Below are positions 1-10,817 of a stretch of 64,000 bases of DNA, one piece after another. Origin of the DNA: Phreatobacter oligotrophus (GTDB lineage Bacteria; Pseudomonadota; Alphaproteobacteria; Rhizobiales; Phreatobacteraceae). The notes beneath the pieces were generated by a model. The model had not been told where the DNA came from, searched no databases, and saw only the letters and a program-made list of their open reading frames with translations. Every line of letters starts with the position of its first letter. Position 1 is the stretch's first letter. The position numbers were made by a program, and so were the translations under genes. Location: contig NZ_PZZL01000003.1 of assembly GCF_003046185.1 (NCBI RefSeq), forward strand, positions 372,001 to 436,000. The letters run 5' to 3'.

Positions 1-58
1 TCACGACCCGGGCGAACCACAGCCACTTGTCGATCCTCAGCCGGCCCGTCTCGCTCAA
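1..58 (-). CDS. S4-domain RNA-binding protein (HSP15-like), 5' end only
   Basis: Reading leftward from a TTG at 56-58, the frame gives MSETGRLRIDKWLWFARVV and then leaves the window. The R-x-D-K-W-L-W-x-A-R-V segment is the usual N-terminus of S4-domain proteins of the HSP15 family, which bind stalled or free 50S subunits in other bacteria. A GGAG sits about seven bases before the TTG. Only 19 bp separate it from the stop of the helicase gene upstream, so the two are probably cotranscribed. The TTG start is an inference, because no ATG or GTG lies closer to the conserved region. Confidence 0.7.
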   Translation of the reverse strand, partial: MSETGRLRIDKWLWFARVV

Positions 59-77
59 TGGCGCTCCGTTCTCGCCC

Positions 78-3329
<3,252 letters not shown>

Positions 3330-3409
3330 TCAGCGCCGTCTGTATCATGCCGGCACGCGAAAGGCGTGACATTTCGGTGAGCCAGCACGCACGCATTCAT
3401 GACCGGAAC

Positions 3410-3670
3410 GAGTCTGGAACGAATCGGGTCCGAATCGCTGACTCGCGTCGAATCCCGATTCGTTCACGACGACATGTGGTGTGTCCGAGTCATTCCCGAC
3501 ACAAGCCGAGTCGATCCGGCCCTGCGCGGAGTCCTCGCCGCGCTGTCGCGAGTCATCATGGTTGACGATGTCTTAACGAGGACTCAGGGGCGGCGCGTCT
3601 TCTTTCCCAACGGCCAACGCGAAGACTCGCCAGTCCCGGCGCAAGATTCGGCAGCAATCGGCGAGGACTC
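3410..3670. repeat. Array of 14 GANTC sites with helical-turn spacing
   Basis: The gap between the helicase start (3329) and the kinase stop (3670) contains GANTC at 3410, 3421, 3432, 3440, 3450, 3457, 3487, 3508, 3529, 3550, 3581, 3624, 3645 and 3666. Spacings are 11, 11, 8, 10, 7, 30, 21, 21, 21, 31, 43, 21 and 21 bp. The last eight sites fall within about 0.05 turn of whole multiples of 10.5 bp. The bases between sites are not repeated, so this is spaced motifs and not a copied tandem repeat. GANTC is the target of the CcrM methylase of alphaproteobacteria. The array lies in the presumed promoter region of the helicase. I see no small gene here. Confidence 0.85.
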
Positions 3671-5646
3671 TAGGCGAAGGTCGCGAGGATGCGCCGCACG
3701 TCGGCAAGCGTGAACGGCTTCTCCATCACCATGACCTCCTCGCCTGCGTGGCGCTGGATGGCGCCGGGGCCCTCCACCGCGTCGCCGGTCATGATGATGA
3801 CGCGATCGGCCAGCCGCGGATTCTTGGCGATGGCCTGGTCGCGAAAGCGAAGCCCGTCGATGCCGGGCATGCGGAGGTCCACGAAAACGAGGTCCGCCTC
3901 CAGCACGGCGCCGTCTTCCAGCGCCTCGCGAGCGGTCTGGGCCGGCAACACGCGATGGCCGAAGAGTTCCAGCATTTCGGCAAGGCCGGCGCGCACATCC
4001 GCCTCGTCGTCGACCACCAGCACGGCAAGCCCCGCCGCTTCGTCGGGCGCCTGTTCCTCGGCCGGCGCGGTTGCGGCCTCCGAGATCGGCAGCAGCACGG
4101 TGAAGGCGGCGCCGCCGGCCTCGCTGCGGCCGAGCGTGATCGTTCCGCCATGCGATTCGACGATGGACTTGCAGATGGACAGGCCGATCCCGGTGCCGAC
4201 GCCGGCAGGCTTGGTGGTGAAATAGGGTTCGAAGATGCGTCCCGCGATCGCCTCGGGCACGCCCGGTCCGTTGTCGCTGACCACCAGCCGCACATGGCCG
4301 TTCTTGCGCCGCGTAAGGATCGAGACGCGGCGGGGCGGGTCGAGGTCGATCAGCGCGTGCTGGGCGTTGACGATGAGATTGGCGATGACCTGGCCGATGA
4401 AGTCGCGGTCGGCGGTGATCTCCGGCAGGTCCGGGTCGAGGTCGAGCTCCAGCGTCACGTCGTGGCTGCGCAGGCCATAGGCCAGCATCTCGCCCGTCGA
4501 GCGCACCAGATCGTTGATCTGCGCCCGCTCGCGCGTCTCGGGCCGCTGGCGGGCCATGGCGAGGAAGCTCTTGACGATGCGCCCGGCGCGGTCGGCGGCG
4601 GCGTGAATGCGCTCGGCGCGGCGCTTCTGGCCGGGATCGTTCGCCGTCTCCATCAGCAGCGTCGACTGGGCCACGAGGATGGCGAGCGGATTGTTCAGCT
4701 CATGCGCCACGCCGGCGAGGAGCGAGCCCATGGCCGAGAGCTTCTCGGCCTGATGCAGGCGCTCGCGCTGGCGTTCGAGCTGCCGCTCCGCCTCGCGCGC
4801 CTCGGTGAGGTCGCGCAGATGGGCGGTGAAGACGCGCCGCTCCGGCAGCTTGATCTCGGAAATGGTCAGTTCGATCGGGATGAGCGAGCCGTCCGCCCGC
4901 TGCGCCTCCATGGTGAGGCGGCGATCGAGGACGCGGCTGATGCCGGTGGCGGTGTAGCGCGCCATGCCGCTGGCATGGGCGGCCCTGAGCGCCGGCGGGA
5001 CGATCAGCTCGCCGATGGGCTTGCCCACGGCCTGGGCCCGCGAATAGCCGAAGGTGGCCATGGCCGCCGGGTTGAGATCCACCAGCATGCCCGCTTCGTC
5101 CACCACCATGATCGGATCGATCGAGGTCTTGATGATGGCCGTGTTGATGGTCTCGGCGACGTTCAGCGCCGCAAGCCGCGCCTCCAGCGCCTCCTCCCGC
5201 TCGCGCAGGTCGGTGAGGTCGCGGATGAAGGCGATGAAGCCGATCAGCTGCCCGTCGGGATTGAAGCAGGGGGAGTAGAGCTGCTCGACATAGCGTCGGG
5301 CGCCATTGCCGTAGGTGACCCAGTCCGTCCATTGGATCGGCGCGCCTTTGGCGAGTTGCGGCAGCAAAGGCGCAGTGCGGCGATGCATCTCCTCGCCGAG
5401 AACCTCGCGGACCGTGCGGCCGACAATGTCCTCCAGCCGGAGGTTGAACATGTCGAGCGCCACCCGGTTGGCATAGACGAACCGCCCCTCGGCATCGGCC
5501 GCGGTGACGCGGATCGGCATGGCGTCGAACAGCCGCCCGAGGATCGAGCCATCGAGCCGGCCGTCGCGCGCAAGGGCCGCGTCGGTGATGAGCCCCGCCA
5601 TGCCGGCGGCGACGGACTGCGGCGGTTCGCCGGAGGGGCCCGCCAT
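3670..5646 (-). CDS. Soluble PAS-PAS hybrid sensor histidine kinase with receiver domain
   Basis: A 658-residue protein without membrane segments. Order: PAS (about 35-150), a second PAS (about 165-285) ending in a short coiled coil, HisKA with the phospho-accepting His in GVAHELNNPLA (about 315), HATPase with N box, DNGPGVP and GTGIGLSI, then a C-terminal receiver with VDDEAD, phospho-Asp in VFVDLRMPG and the KPF lysine motif. It is predicted to sense a cytoplasmic signal through PAS. It follows the OmpR-type regulator at 5649-6371 with only 2 bp between stop and start, so the two probably form a pair. It closely resembles the kinase at 7872-10166, especially around the HisKA helix. The ligand is unknown. 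Confidence 0.92.
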   Translation of the reverse strand: MAGPSGEPPQSVAAGMAGLITDAALARDGRLDGSILGRLFDAMPIRVTAADAEGRFVYANRVALDMFNLRLEDIVGRTVREVLGEEMHRRTAPLLPQLAKGAPIQWTDWVTYGNGARRYVEQLYSPCFNPDGQLIGFIAFIRDLTDLREREEALEARLAALNVAETINTAIIKTSIDPIMVVDEAGMLVDLNPAAMATFGYSRAQAVGKPIGELIVPPALRAAHASGMARYTATGISRVLDRRLTMEAQRADGSLIPIELTISEIKLPERRVFTAHLRDLTEAREAERQLERQRERLHQAEKLSAMGSLLAGVAHELNNPLAILVAQSTLLMETANDPGQKRRAERIHAAADRAGRIVKSFLAMARQRPETRERAQINDLVRSTGEMLAYGLRSHDVTLELDLDPDLPEITADRDFIGQVIANLIVNAQHALIDLDPPRRVSILTRRKNGHVRLVVSDNGPGVPEAIAGRIFEPYFTTKPAGVGTGIGLSICKSIVESHGGTITLGRSEAGGAAFTVLLPISEAATAPAEEQAPDEAAGLAVLVVDDEADVRAGLAEMLELFGHRVLPAQTAREALEDGAVLEADLVFVDLRMPGIDGLRFRDQAIAKNPRLADRVIIMTGDAVEGPGAIQRHAGEEVMVMEKPFTLADVRRILATFA

Positions 5647-5648
5647 GC

Positions 5649-6371
5649 TCAGGCCCCGCTCGGCACGAAGACGTAGCCCTCCCCCCGAACGGTCTTGATG
5701 AAGCGCGGATGCTCCGGATCCGGCTCGATCTTCTTGCGCAGGCGGGTCACCCGGATGTCGATCGAGCGGTCGCTCTCGTCGACGGTGCGGCCATGGGCGA
5801 ATTCCTGCAGCTGGCCGCGCGAGAGGACGCGGTTCGGCCGAGTCGCGAGCGCCTGGAGGAGGTCGAACTCCATGGCGGTGAGCTCGATGGGGCCGCGGCC
5901 GGAATCGGTGAGGCGCCGGGCGTCGAGGTCGAGGGTGAGGGCGCCGAAGCGCAGGCTTCGGCCCTCGGGGGCTGCCGGCGCAGGCGTTGCCGCGGTGGCG
6001 GGGGCGGCCTTCACGCGCCGCAGCACGCTCTTGATGCGGGCGAGGAGCTCCCGCAGCTCGTAGGGCTTCACCAGATAGTCGTCGGCGCCGATCTCCAGCC
6101 CGACGATTCGGTCGATGGGGCGGCCGGCGGCCGTCGCCATGATGATGCCGGTGCCGCCCGTCTTGCGGATGAAGCGGGCGAGCGACAACCCGTCCTCGCC
6201 GGGCATGGCGACGTCGAGAATCGCCACATCGATCGTCTTGCCGACGCTGTCCTCACGGAAGGCCTGGGCGTTGCGGTAGCTCAGCACCTCGAAGCCCTGA
6301 AGCTCCAAATATTCACCCACGGCCTCCCGCAGGTGTTCCTCGTCGTCGACGATGGCCACCGTGGCTTTCAT
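5649..6371 (-). CDS. OmpR/PhoB-family response regulator
   Basis: A 240-residue two-domain regulator: receiver with acidic pair DDE near residue 10, phospho-Asp in AILDVAMPGEDG and conserved Lys in LVKPYELREL, an Ala/Pro linker near residues 120-135, then a winged-helix DNA-binding domain ending in TVRGEGYVF. It is the first gene of a two-gene unit with the hybrid kinase downstream and is divergent from another regulator at 6482. The 110-bp space between them carries a 12-bp palindrome that may be a shared operator. The target genes cannot be told from sequence. Confidence 0.92.
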   Translation of the reverse strand: MKATVAIVDDEEHLREAVGEYLELQGFEVLSYRNAQAFREDSVGKTIDVAILDVAMPGEDGLSLARFIRKTGGTGIIMATAAGRPIDRIVGLEIGADDYLVKPYELRELLARIKSVLRRVKAAPATAATPAPAAPEGRSLRFGALTLDLDARRLTDSGRGPIELTAMEFDLLQALATRPNRVLSRGQLQEFAHGRTVDESDRSIDIRVTRLRKKIEPDPEHPRFIKTVRGEGYVFVPSGA

Positions 6372-6418
6372 GCCGAATGTCCCCCGATTTCGGGCAAGCG
6401 TGACAGCGTGTCTTGCCG

Positions 6419-6430
6419 CATTCTAGAATG
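6419..6430. promoter_or_regulatory. 12-bp perfect palindrome in divergent regulator promoter
   Basis: CATTCTAGAATG is an exact palindrome lying between the start codons of two OmpR-type regulators transcribed away from each other (6371 leftward, 6482 rightward). The position suits an operator for one or both regulators. This is inference from position and symmetry only. Confidence 0.4.
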
Positions 6431-6481
6431 AACTCGCCGGCAGGGAAGCACCTGCGGCCAGTTGGTGTGGAAGGTGAAGCC

Positions 6482-7195
6482 ATGGCGCGGCGCGGCCGGA
6501 TCGCGGTCCTCGACGACGAGCCCGATTGGGCCGAGGCGGTGCAGGAATACCTGACCGATCTCGGCTATGATGTCGATTGCCTCGGCGCGGCCTGGGAGCT
6601 GGAACCCTATCTCACCCGGTCGAGGCCCGATCTCATCATTCTCGACATCGGCCTGCCCGGCGAGAACGGCATCGACATTCTCATCCGCACCGACCTTGCC
6701 AGCGACGTCGCCGTGCTGGTGCTGACCGGCAATCCGGACCCTGTGGATCGCGTTCTCGGCCTCGAACTCGGCGCCGACGACTATGTGCAGAAGCCTGTCG
6801 AGCTGCGTGAGCTCGCCGCCCGCGTCGCCAATATCCTGCAGCGCCGCCTTGGCCGGCGGCGCAATCTCGTGGTCTTCGAGAAGGCCTCGGTCGATCTCGT
6901 CGCCGCGCGCATCCTCAAGGTGGACGGCTCCACGGACCGGCTGTCGGCCGGAGAGGTCGCTCTGATCCGCATCTTCGCCGACAATCCCGGCAAGGTGCTG
7001 ACCCGCGAGGAGATCATGGAGCAGGCCCCCGCGGAGGACGAGGAGGCCTTCGACCGCGCCGTCGATTCGCGCATCGCGCGCCTCAGGCGCAAGCTCGACA
7101 CCGAGGCGATCCGCACCGTGCGCGGCCATGGCTACGTGTTCGACGTGCCGAACCACACGACCGAGGCGGCGGCCGGCGACGAGGCCGCGGGCTGA
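6482..7195 (+). CDS. OmpR-family response regulator, second of divergent pair
   Basis: A 237-residue regulator starting at ATG 6482 after a GGAAGG-type ribosome site; the frame is open further upstream but without a convincing ribosome site. The receiver has acidic residues LDDEPD, phospho-Asp in IILDIGLPGENG and Lys in VQKPVELREL. The C-terminal half is a winged helix that ends with TVRGHGYVFDV, followed by a short Ala/Glu tail. It has no kinase directly next to it in its own direction; candidates are the two hybrid kinases on the opposite strand on either side. Its linker is shorter than that of the divergent paralogue. Confidence 0.9.
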   Translation: MARRGRIAVLDDEPDWAEAVQEYLTDLGYDVDCLGAAWELEPYLTRSRPDLIILDIGLPGENGIDILIRTDLASDVAVLVLTGNPDPVDRVLGLELGADDYVQKPVELRELAARVANILQRRLGRRRNLVVFEKASVDLVAARILKVDGSTDRLSAGEVALIRIFADNPGKVLTREEIMEQAPAEDEEAFDRAVDSRIARLRRKLDTEAIRTVRGHGYVFDVPNHTTEAAAGDEAAG

Positions 7196-7415
7196 TCCGG
7201 TCGAGGGCCTGGCGGTGGTCGGGGGGCAGATGCGGGACATGAAACTTCGGGATGCGAGGGGAGCGTCGTTGAACCTGACTGTCGCCCCATCGCGACACAG
7301 GCCGATGTCGCCGCGCACGACCTGATGTTTCAGCGCTTTCCGCCAGGTGTCTGAAACCTGCGAAACGCCCATGCTGCGGCGCGACATGGGGGTGAAGGGG
7401 CGGCCGGCGAGGGTG

Positions 7416-7440
7416 AGGTCTCGAACAACCTGAGAGACCT
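7416..7440 (+). promoter_or_regulatory. Stem-loop directly before globin start codon
   Basis: AGGTCTC at 7416-7422 pairs with GAGACCT at 7434-7440, with an 11-base loop; the globin ATG follows at 7444. The only purine-rich ribosome site candidate (GAGAGA, 7432-7437) overlaps the right arm, so folding could hide it. A weaker inverted repeat, GTTTCAG (7327-7333) with CTGAAAC (7351-7357), lies further upstream. The rest of the 248-bp gap (7196-7443) shows nothing I can name. Confidence 0.35.
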
Positions 7441-7443
7441 CCC

Positions 7444-7869
7444 ATGACGCCCGCCCAGATCACCCTCATCCGCTCGCAGTTCGGCCAGGTCGGCCGCCAG
7501 GCCGATACCTTCGCTGCGCGCTTCTACACCAAGCTTTTCGATCTCGATCCGGCGCTCCGGCCGCTCTTCCCGGCTGACCTTGCCGCCCAGCGCGGCAAGC
7601 TGGTCCAGGCCCTCAGCCACGTCGTGCTGTCGCTCCATGACCTCGATGCGGTCATCGGCGATGTCCGCGCGCTCGGCGAGCGTCATGCGGGCTATGGCGC
7701 CACCGCCGCCCATTACGACACGGTCGGCCTCGCGCTGCTCACCACCCTTGCCGACACGCTCGGCCCGGCCTTCGACGATTCGGCCCAGGCCGCCTGGGCG
7801 CTGGCCTATGGAATCCTCGCCGATGCGATGATCGAGGCGGCGAGCCGCAAGGCGGTCACCGCCGCCTGA
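7444..7869 (+). CDS. Single-domain bacterial globin
   Basis: A 141-residue protein with the full 3-on-3 globin pattern of bacterial haemoglobins and flavohaemoglobin globin domains: RFYTKLFDLDPALRPLF covers helices B to CD1 with the conserved Phe, and the proximal His is in ERHAGYGA. There is no FAD/NAD reductase domain, so it resembles Vitreoscilla-type haemoglobin and not Hmp. Likely roles are O2 or NO binding. It ends 2 bp before the stop of the convergent hybrid kinase. A globin inside a kinase/regulator cluster suggests gas-related signalling, but this is only inference. Confidence 0.88.
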   Translation: MTPAQITLIRSQFGQVGRQADTFAARFYTKLFDLDPALRPLFPADLAAQRGKLVQALSHVVLSLHDLDAVIGDVRALGERHAGYGATAAHYDTVGLALLTTLADTLGPAFDDSAQAAWALAYGILADAMIEAASRKAVTAA

Positions 7870-7871
7870 GG

Positions 7872-10166
7872 TCAGTGGCGGGTCGGGACGGCGCCGGCCA
7901 TCACCTGCGCCAGCACGGTGCGGACATCGTCGAAGGTGAAGGGCTTTTCCAGCACCACCACCTCCGCGCCCTCCGCCCGCGCCAGCCGGTCGGGCCCTGC
8001 CACGGTGTCGCCGGTGACGATGATCGTCCGGCGCGCTAGCTCGGGATCCCGCAGGTGGATGCGGTCGCGAAAATCGACGCCGTCGAGGCCCGGCATCCTC
8101 AGGTCGGCGAAGACAATGTCGATGCGGTCCCGGCCGATGCTCTCGAGGGCATCGGCGGGCCGTTCCATGGTCGTCGCATGGTGGCCGAGCCCCTCGACGA
8201 TCTCGGCGAGCGAGCGGGCCACATCCGCCTCGTCATCGACGATGAGGACGGCGAGGCCGCCCATCGCCTTCGCCGCGGCCGGTACCGGCGTCGCCCGCTC
8301 CTCGCCGATCGCAACGGGCAGGCGGATATCGAACTGCGCGCCGCCCTCCGGCCGGTTCGACAGGCTGACGCTGCCGCCATGGGCCTCCACCACGTTGCGG
8401 CAGATGGACAGGCCGATGCCGGTGCCCACCCCCGCCGGCTTGGTGGTGAAATAGGGCTCGAAGACCCGCCGCATGATCTCGTCGGGAATGCCCGGGCCAT
8501 TGTCGGTCACACGGATGGCGATGGCGTCGCCGTCGCGGCGTGCGCCGATCGTCACCCGGCGGGGCGAGGGACGGTCCATCAGCGCCTGCTGGGCATTGAT
8601 GAGCAGGTTGGCGATCACCTGGGTCAGCAGATCGCGGTCGCCGGTGATCACGGGCAGGCCCGGCTCCACCGCGGTCTCCACCTCGATGCCGGAACTGCGC
8701 ACGCCGTAATTCACCATCTCCAGCGCGGCCGTCACCACCTCGCCGATGGCGACCGGCTCGCGCTGCGGCGGCTTCTGCCGCGCCATGGCGAGGAAGCTCT
8801 TGACGATCCGGCCGCAGCGCTCTGCCGCCGCATGAATGCGCTCGCCGCGGCGCTTCACGTCCTCGGCCGTCGCCTTCTCCACCAGCAGCGAGGACTGGGC
8901 GATGACGATGGCGAGCGGATTGTTCAGCTCATGCGCCACGCCGGCGAGGAGCGACCCCATGGCCGAGAGCTTCTCGACCTGGTGGAGACGCTCGCGGCTC
9001 GCCTGCGCCTCCGCCTCCATGCGCTTGGCCTCGGTGAGGTCGCGCACATGGGCCATGAACAGGCGGTGGTCGCCGGTGCGGACCGTGTTGACGGAATATT
9101 CGACCGGGAAGGTGCTGCCGTCGCGCCGCTTGGAGATGGTCTCGAAACGGCGGGCAAGGCTGCCGACGTCGCTCTTGGCCTTGTAGCGCTCCATCGTCTC
9201 GATATGCAGCGCCCGCATGGAATCAGGTACGACGAGGTCGAAGGAATAGCTGCCGAGGGCTTCGGCGCGGGAATAGCCGAAGAGGGCCTCGGCGGCTGGG
9301 TTGAACTCCACCACCTTCCAGTTCTCGTCGGCGACGATGATGGCATCGAGGGCAGAGATGACCACCGCCTTGTTCATGGATTCGCTGCGGGCGAGCGCCT
9401 CCATGTTGCGCGCGAGCTCCTGCTCGCCGAGCTTCAGCTCTGTGAGGTCGCGGGTGAAGGTGAGATAGCCGACGCGGGTATCGCCCACCGCCACATAGGG
9501 CATGAGCGAGACCTGCAGGTAGCGCTGGCCGCGGGTGACGAAGGGGATCCAGCCCTCCCAGCGCATGGTCTCGCCGCGGCGGACCCGCTCGCCGAGGATC
9601 TGGTACTGCTCGACCACCTTGGGCCCGAGGATCTCCGCTACGCTGTGGCCGATGACGCCCTCGCGCGGCTTGCCGACGAATTCGAGGAACTCCCGGTTGG
9701 CGTCGCGATAGATCAGGTCCGGATCGACATAGACGGTCCGCAGCGGGATGCCGTCGATCATGGCGCGCAGCTGGTGGATCTTCGCCTGCTGCTCGGCGAT
9801 AGAGAGTTCGAGCTGTCGCCTCAGGCCGAGCCAGGGCGCCGGCACGTCGGGGAGGACCGTCGTCCCGCCCTGCCCCGCCTCGGCGACCGAGCGGGCGAGC
9901 GTCACCGCGGGCGCCACGAACTGCCGCCAGACCAGCAGGGCGAGGATCACGAAGGTGGCCACCACCCCGACGAAGAGCAGCAGATGTTCGACCACGTGCT
10001 CGCGCGCCTGGGCGGTCAGCTCGGCGCGCCCATAGGTCGACCAGGCGACGCCGGCGACGAGGAGCAGGAGCGGCAATCCGCACAGGACGAGCAGGCCGGC
10101 GAATCGACGGGAGAGGTCCTGCCCGCCATTGGCGGGGCGCGTCGCGGGCTGGGCGGACTGGGACAT
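7872..10166 (-). CDS. Membrane PAS hybrid sensor histidine kinase with receiver domain
   Basis: A 764-residue protein. Two membrane helices (about 25-46 and 63-84) enclose a very short outside loop of about 16 residues, so sensing is probably in the membrane or cytoplasm. Then come two PAS domains (about 135-255 and 265-390), HisKA with GVAHELNNPLA, HATPase with DNGPGIP and GTGIGLSI, and a receiver with phospho-Asp in VFADLRMPG and a KPF motif. It is a clear paralogue of the soluble kinase at 3670-5646: both share HQ-x-EKLSAMGSLLAGVAHE and the RIHAAA-RxGRIVKSFLAMARQ segment. The cyclic-nucleotide-binding gene lies 93 bp upstream on the same strand. Confidence 0.92.
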   Translation of the reverse strand: MSQSAQPATRPANGGQDLSRRFAGLLVLCGLPLLLLVAGVAWSTYGRAELTAQAREHVVEHLLLFVGVVATFVILALLVWRQFVAPAVTLARSVAEAGQGGTTVLPDVPAPWLGLRRQLELSIAEQQAKIHQLRAMIDGIPLRTVYVDPDLIYRDANREFLEFVGKPREGVIGHSVAEILGPKVVEQYQILGERVRRGETMRWEGWIPFVTRGQRYLQVSLMPYVAVGDTRVGYLTFTRDLTELKLGEQELARNMEALARSESMNKAVVISALDAIIVADENWKVVEFNPAAEALFGYSRAEALGSYSFDLVVPDSMRALHIETMERYKAKSDVGSLARRFETISKRRDGSTFPVEYSVNTVRTGDHRLFMAHVRDLTEAKRMEAEAQASRERLHQVEKLSAMGSLLAGVAHELNNPLAIVIAQSSLLVEKATAEDVKRRGERIHAAAERCGRIVKSFLAMARQKPPQREPVAIGEVVTAALEMVNYGVRSSGIEVETAVEPGLPVITGDRDLLTQVIANLLINAQQALMDRPSPRRVTIGARRDGDAIAIRVTDNGPGIPDEIMRRVFEPYFTTKPAGVGTGIGLSICRNVVEAHGGSVSLSNRPEGGAQFDIRLPVAIGEERATPVPAAAKAMGGLAVLIVDDEADVARSLAEIVEGLGHHATTMERPADALESIGRDRIDIVFADLRMPGLDGVDFRDRIHLRDPELARRTIIVTGDTVAGPDRLARAEGAEVVVLEKPFTFDDVRTVLAQVMAGAVPTRH

Positions 10167-10259
10167 GCCGTCTCCGCTGCGGATCGGGCGTCAGGGACGC
10201 TGCGGGTCGGCAGAGTGGTGCCGGCCTGACGGCGCGTCAAGTTGGGATGCGCCGGGGCC

Positions 10260-10709
10260 TCAGCCGCGCTCGAACAGACGCCCCACCCGCAGCAGATCGG
10301 CGGTCGTCGCCCGCATCTTGTCGCGGAAATCCTGATGGATGCGCTGGGCGGCGTCGGGAAACTCGGTCAGGACGCGGCGGAACAGCGAGCGCGGGATGCG
10401 CAGCACCGTCGCCGGGTCGCGGGCCGTGGCGGTCGCCGGCCGCAGGGTCTCGATGATGAGGGCTATCTCGCCGATGAGGCTACCCGGCCCGGCGATGAAC
10501 TCGCCGATCTCCCCCTCGCTCTCCAGCGTCACCCGGCCAGCCGCCACCACATAGCCGCTGTCGGCCGCCTGGCCTTCCTTGAACAGCACGTCGCCGGCGC
10601 GCAGGAAGCGCGTCTCCGCCGAGAAGGCGAGCAGACGGACGGGCTCGTCGCCAAGGCTGGCGAACAAGGGAACCCGGGCCATCAAGGCGATGTCGTCGTC
10701 GAGGGCCAT
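10260..10709 (-). CDS. Stand-alone cyclic-nucleotide-binding domain protein
   Basis: A 149-residue protein that is one CRP-type beta-barrel domain: GDVLFKEGQAADSGYVVAAG and the phosphate-cassette-like segment GSLIGEIALI, followed by RPATATARDPATVLRIP. No helix-turn-helix follows; the C-terminus is a short helix. It is therefore probably a nucleotide-sensing adaptor and not a transcription factor. It is on the same strand as the downstream membrane hybrid kinase and separated from the upstream cenR-like gene by a terminator. The partner is unknown. Confidence 0.8.
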   Translation of the reverse strand: MALDDDIALMARVPLFASLGDEPVRLLAFSAETRFLRAGDVLFKEGQAADSGYVVAAGRVTLESEGEIGEFIAGPGSLIGEIALIIETLRPATATARDPATVLRIPRSLFRRVLTEFPDAAQRIHQDFRDKMRATTADLLRVGRLFERG

Positions 10710-10741
10710 GGGCTCCGTTTCGGCGGGACCGGGACAACAGC

Positions 10742-10776
10742 AAAAGGACCCGCCCGTGCGAGAAGCAGGGCGGGTC
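10742..10776 (-). terminator. Intrinsic terminator after the cenR-like gene
   Basis: On the minus strand GACCCGCCC and GGGCGGGTC form a perfect 9-bp stem around a 12-base loop, followed by CTTTTGC. It lies 41 bp beyond the stop of the gene at 10818-11504 and before the gene at 10260-10709, so it separates the two transcription units. Confidence 0.75.
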
Positions 10777-10817
10777 GGGTGAATCTACCTGCAATCCTTT
10801 GGAAAGCGGTAACGATC

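Noticed and set aside
3399-3713. Small gene inside the GANTC array
   Set aside because: Its codons are fixed by the GANTC pattern, it lacks a convincing ribosome site, and it runs antisense into the kinase gene.
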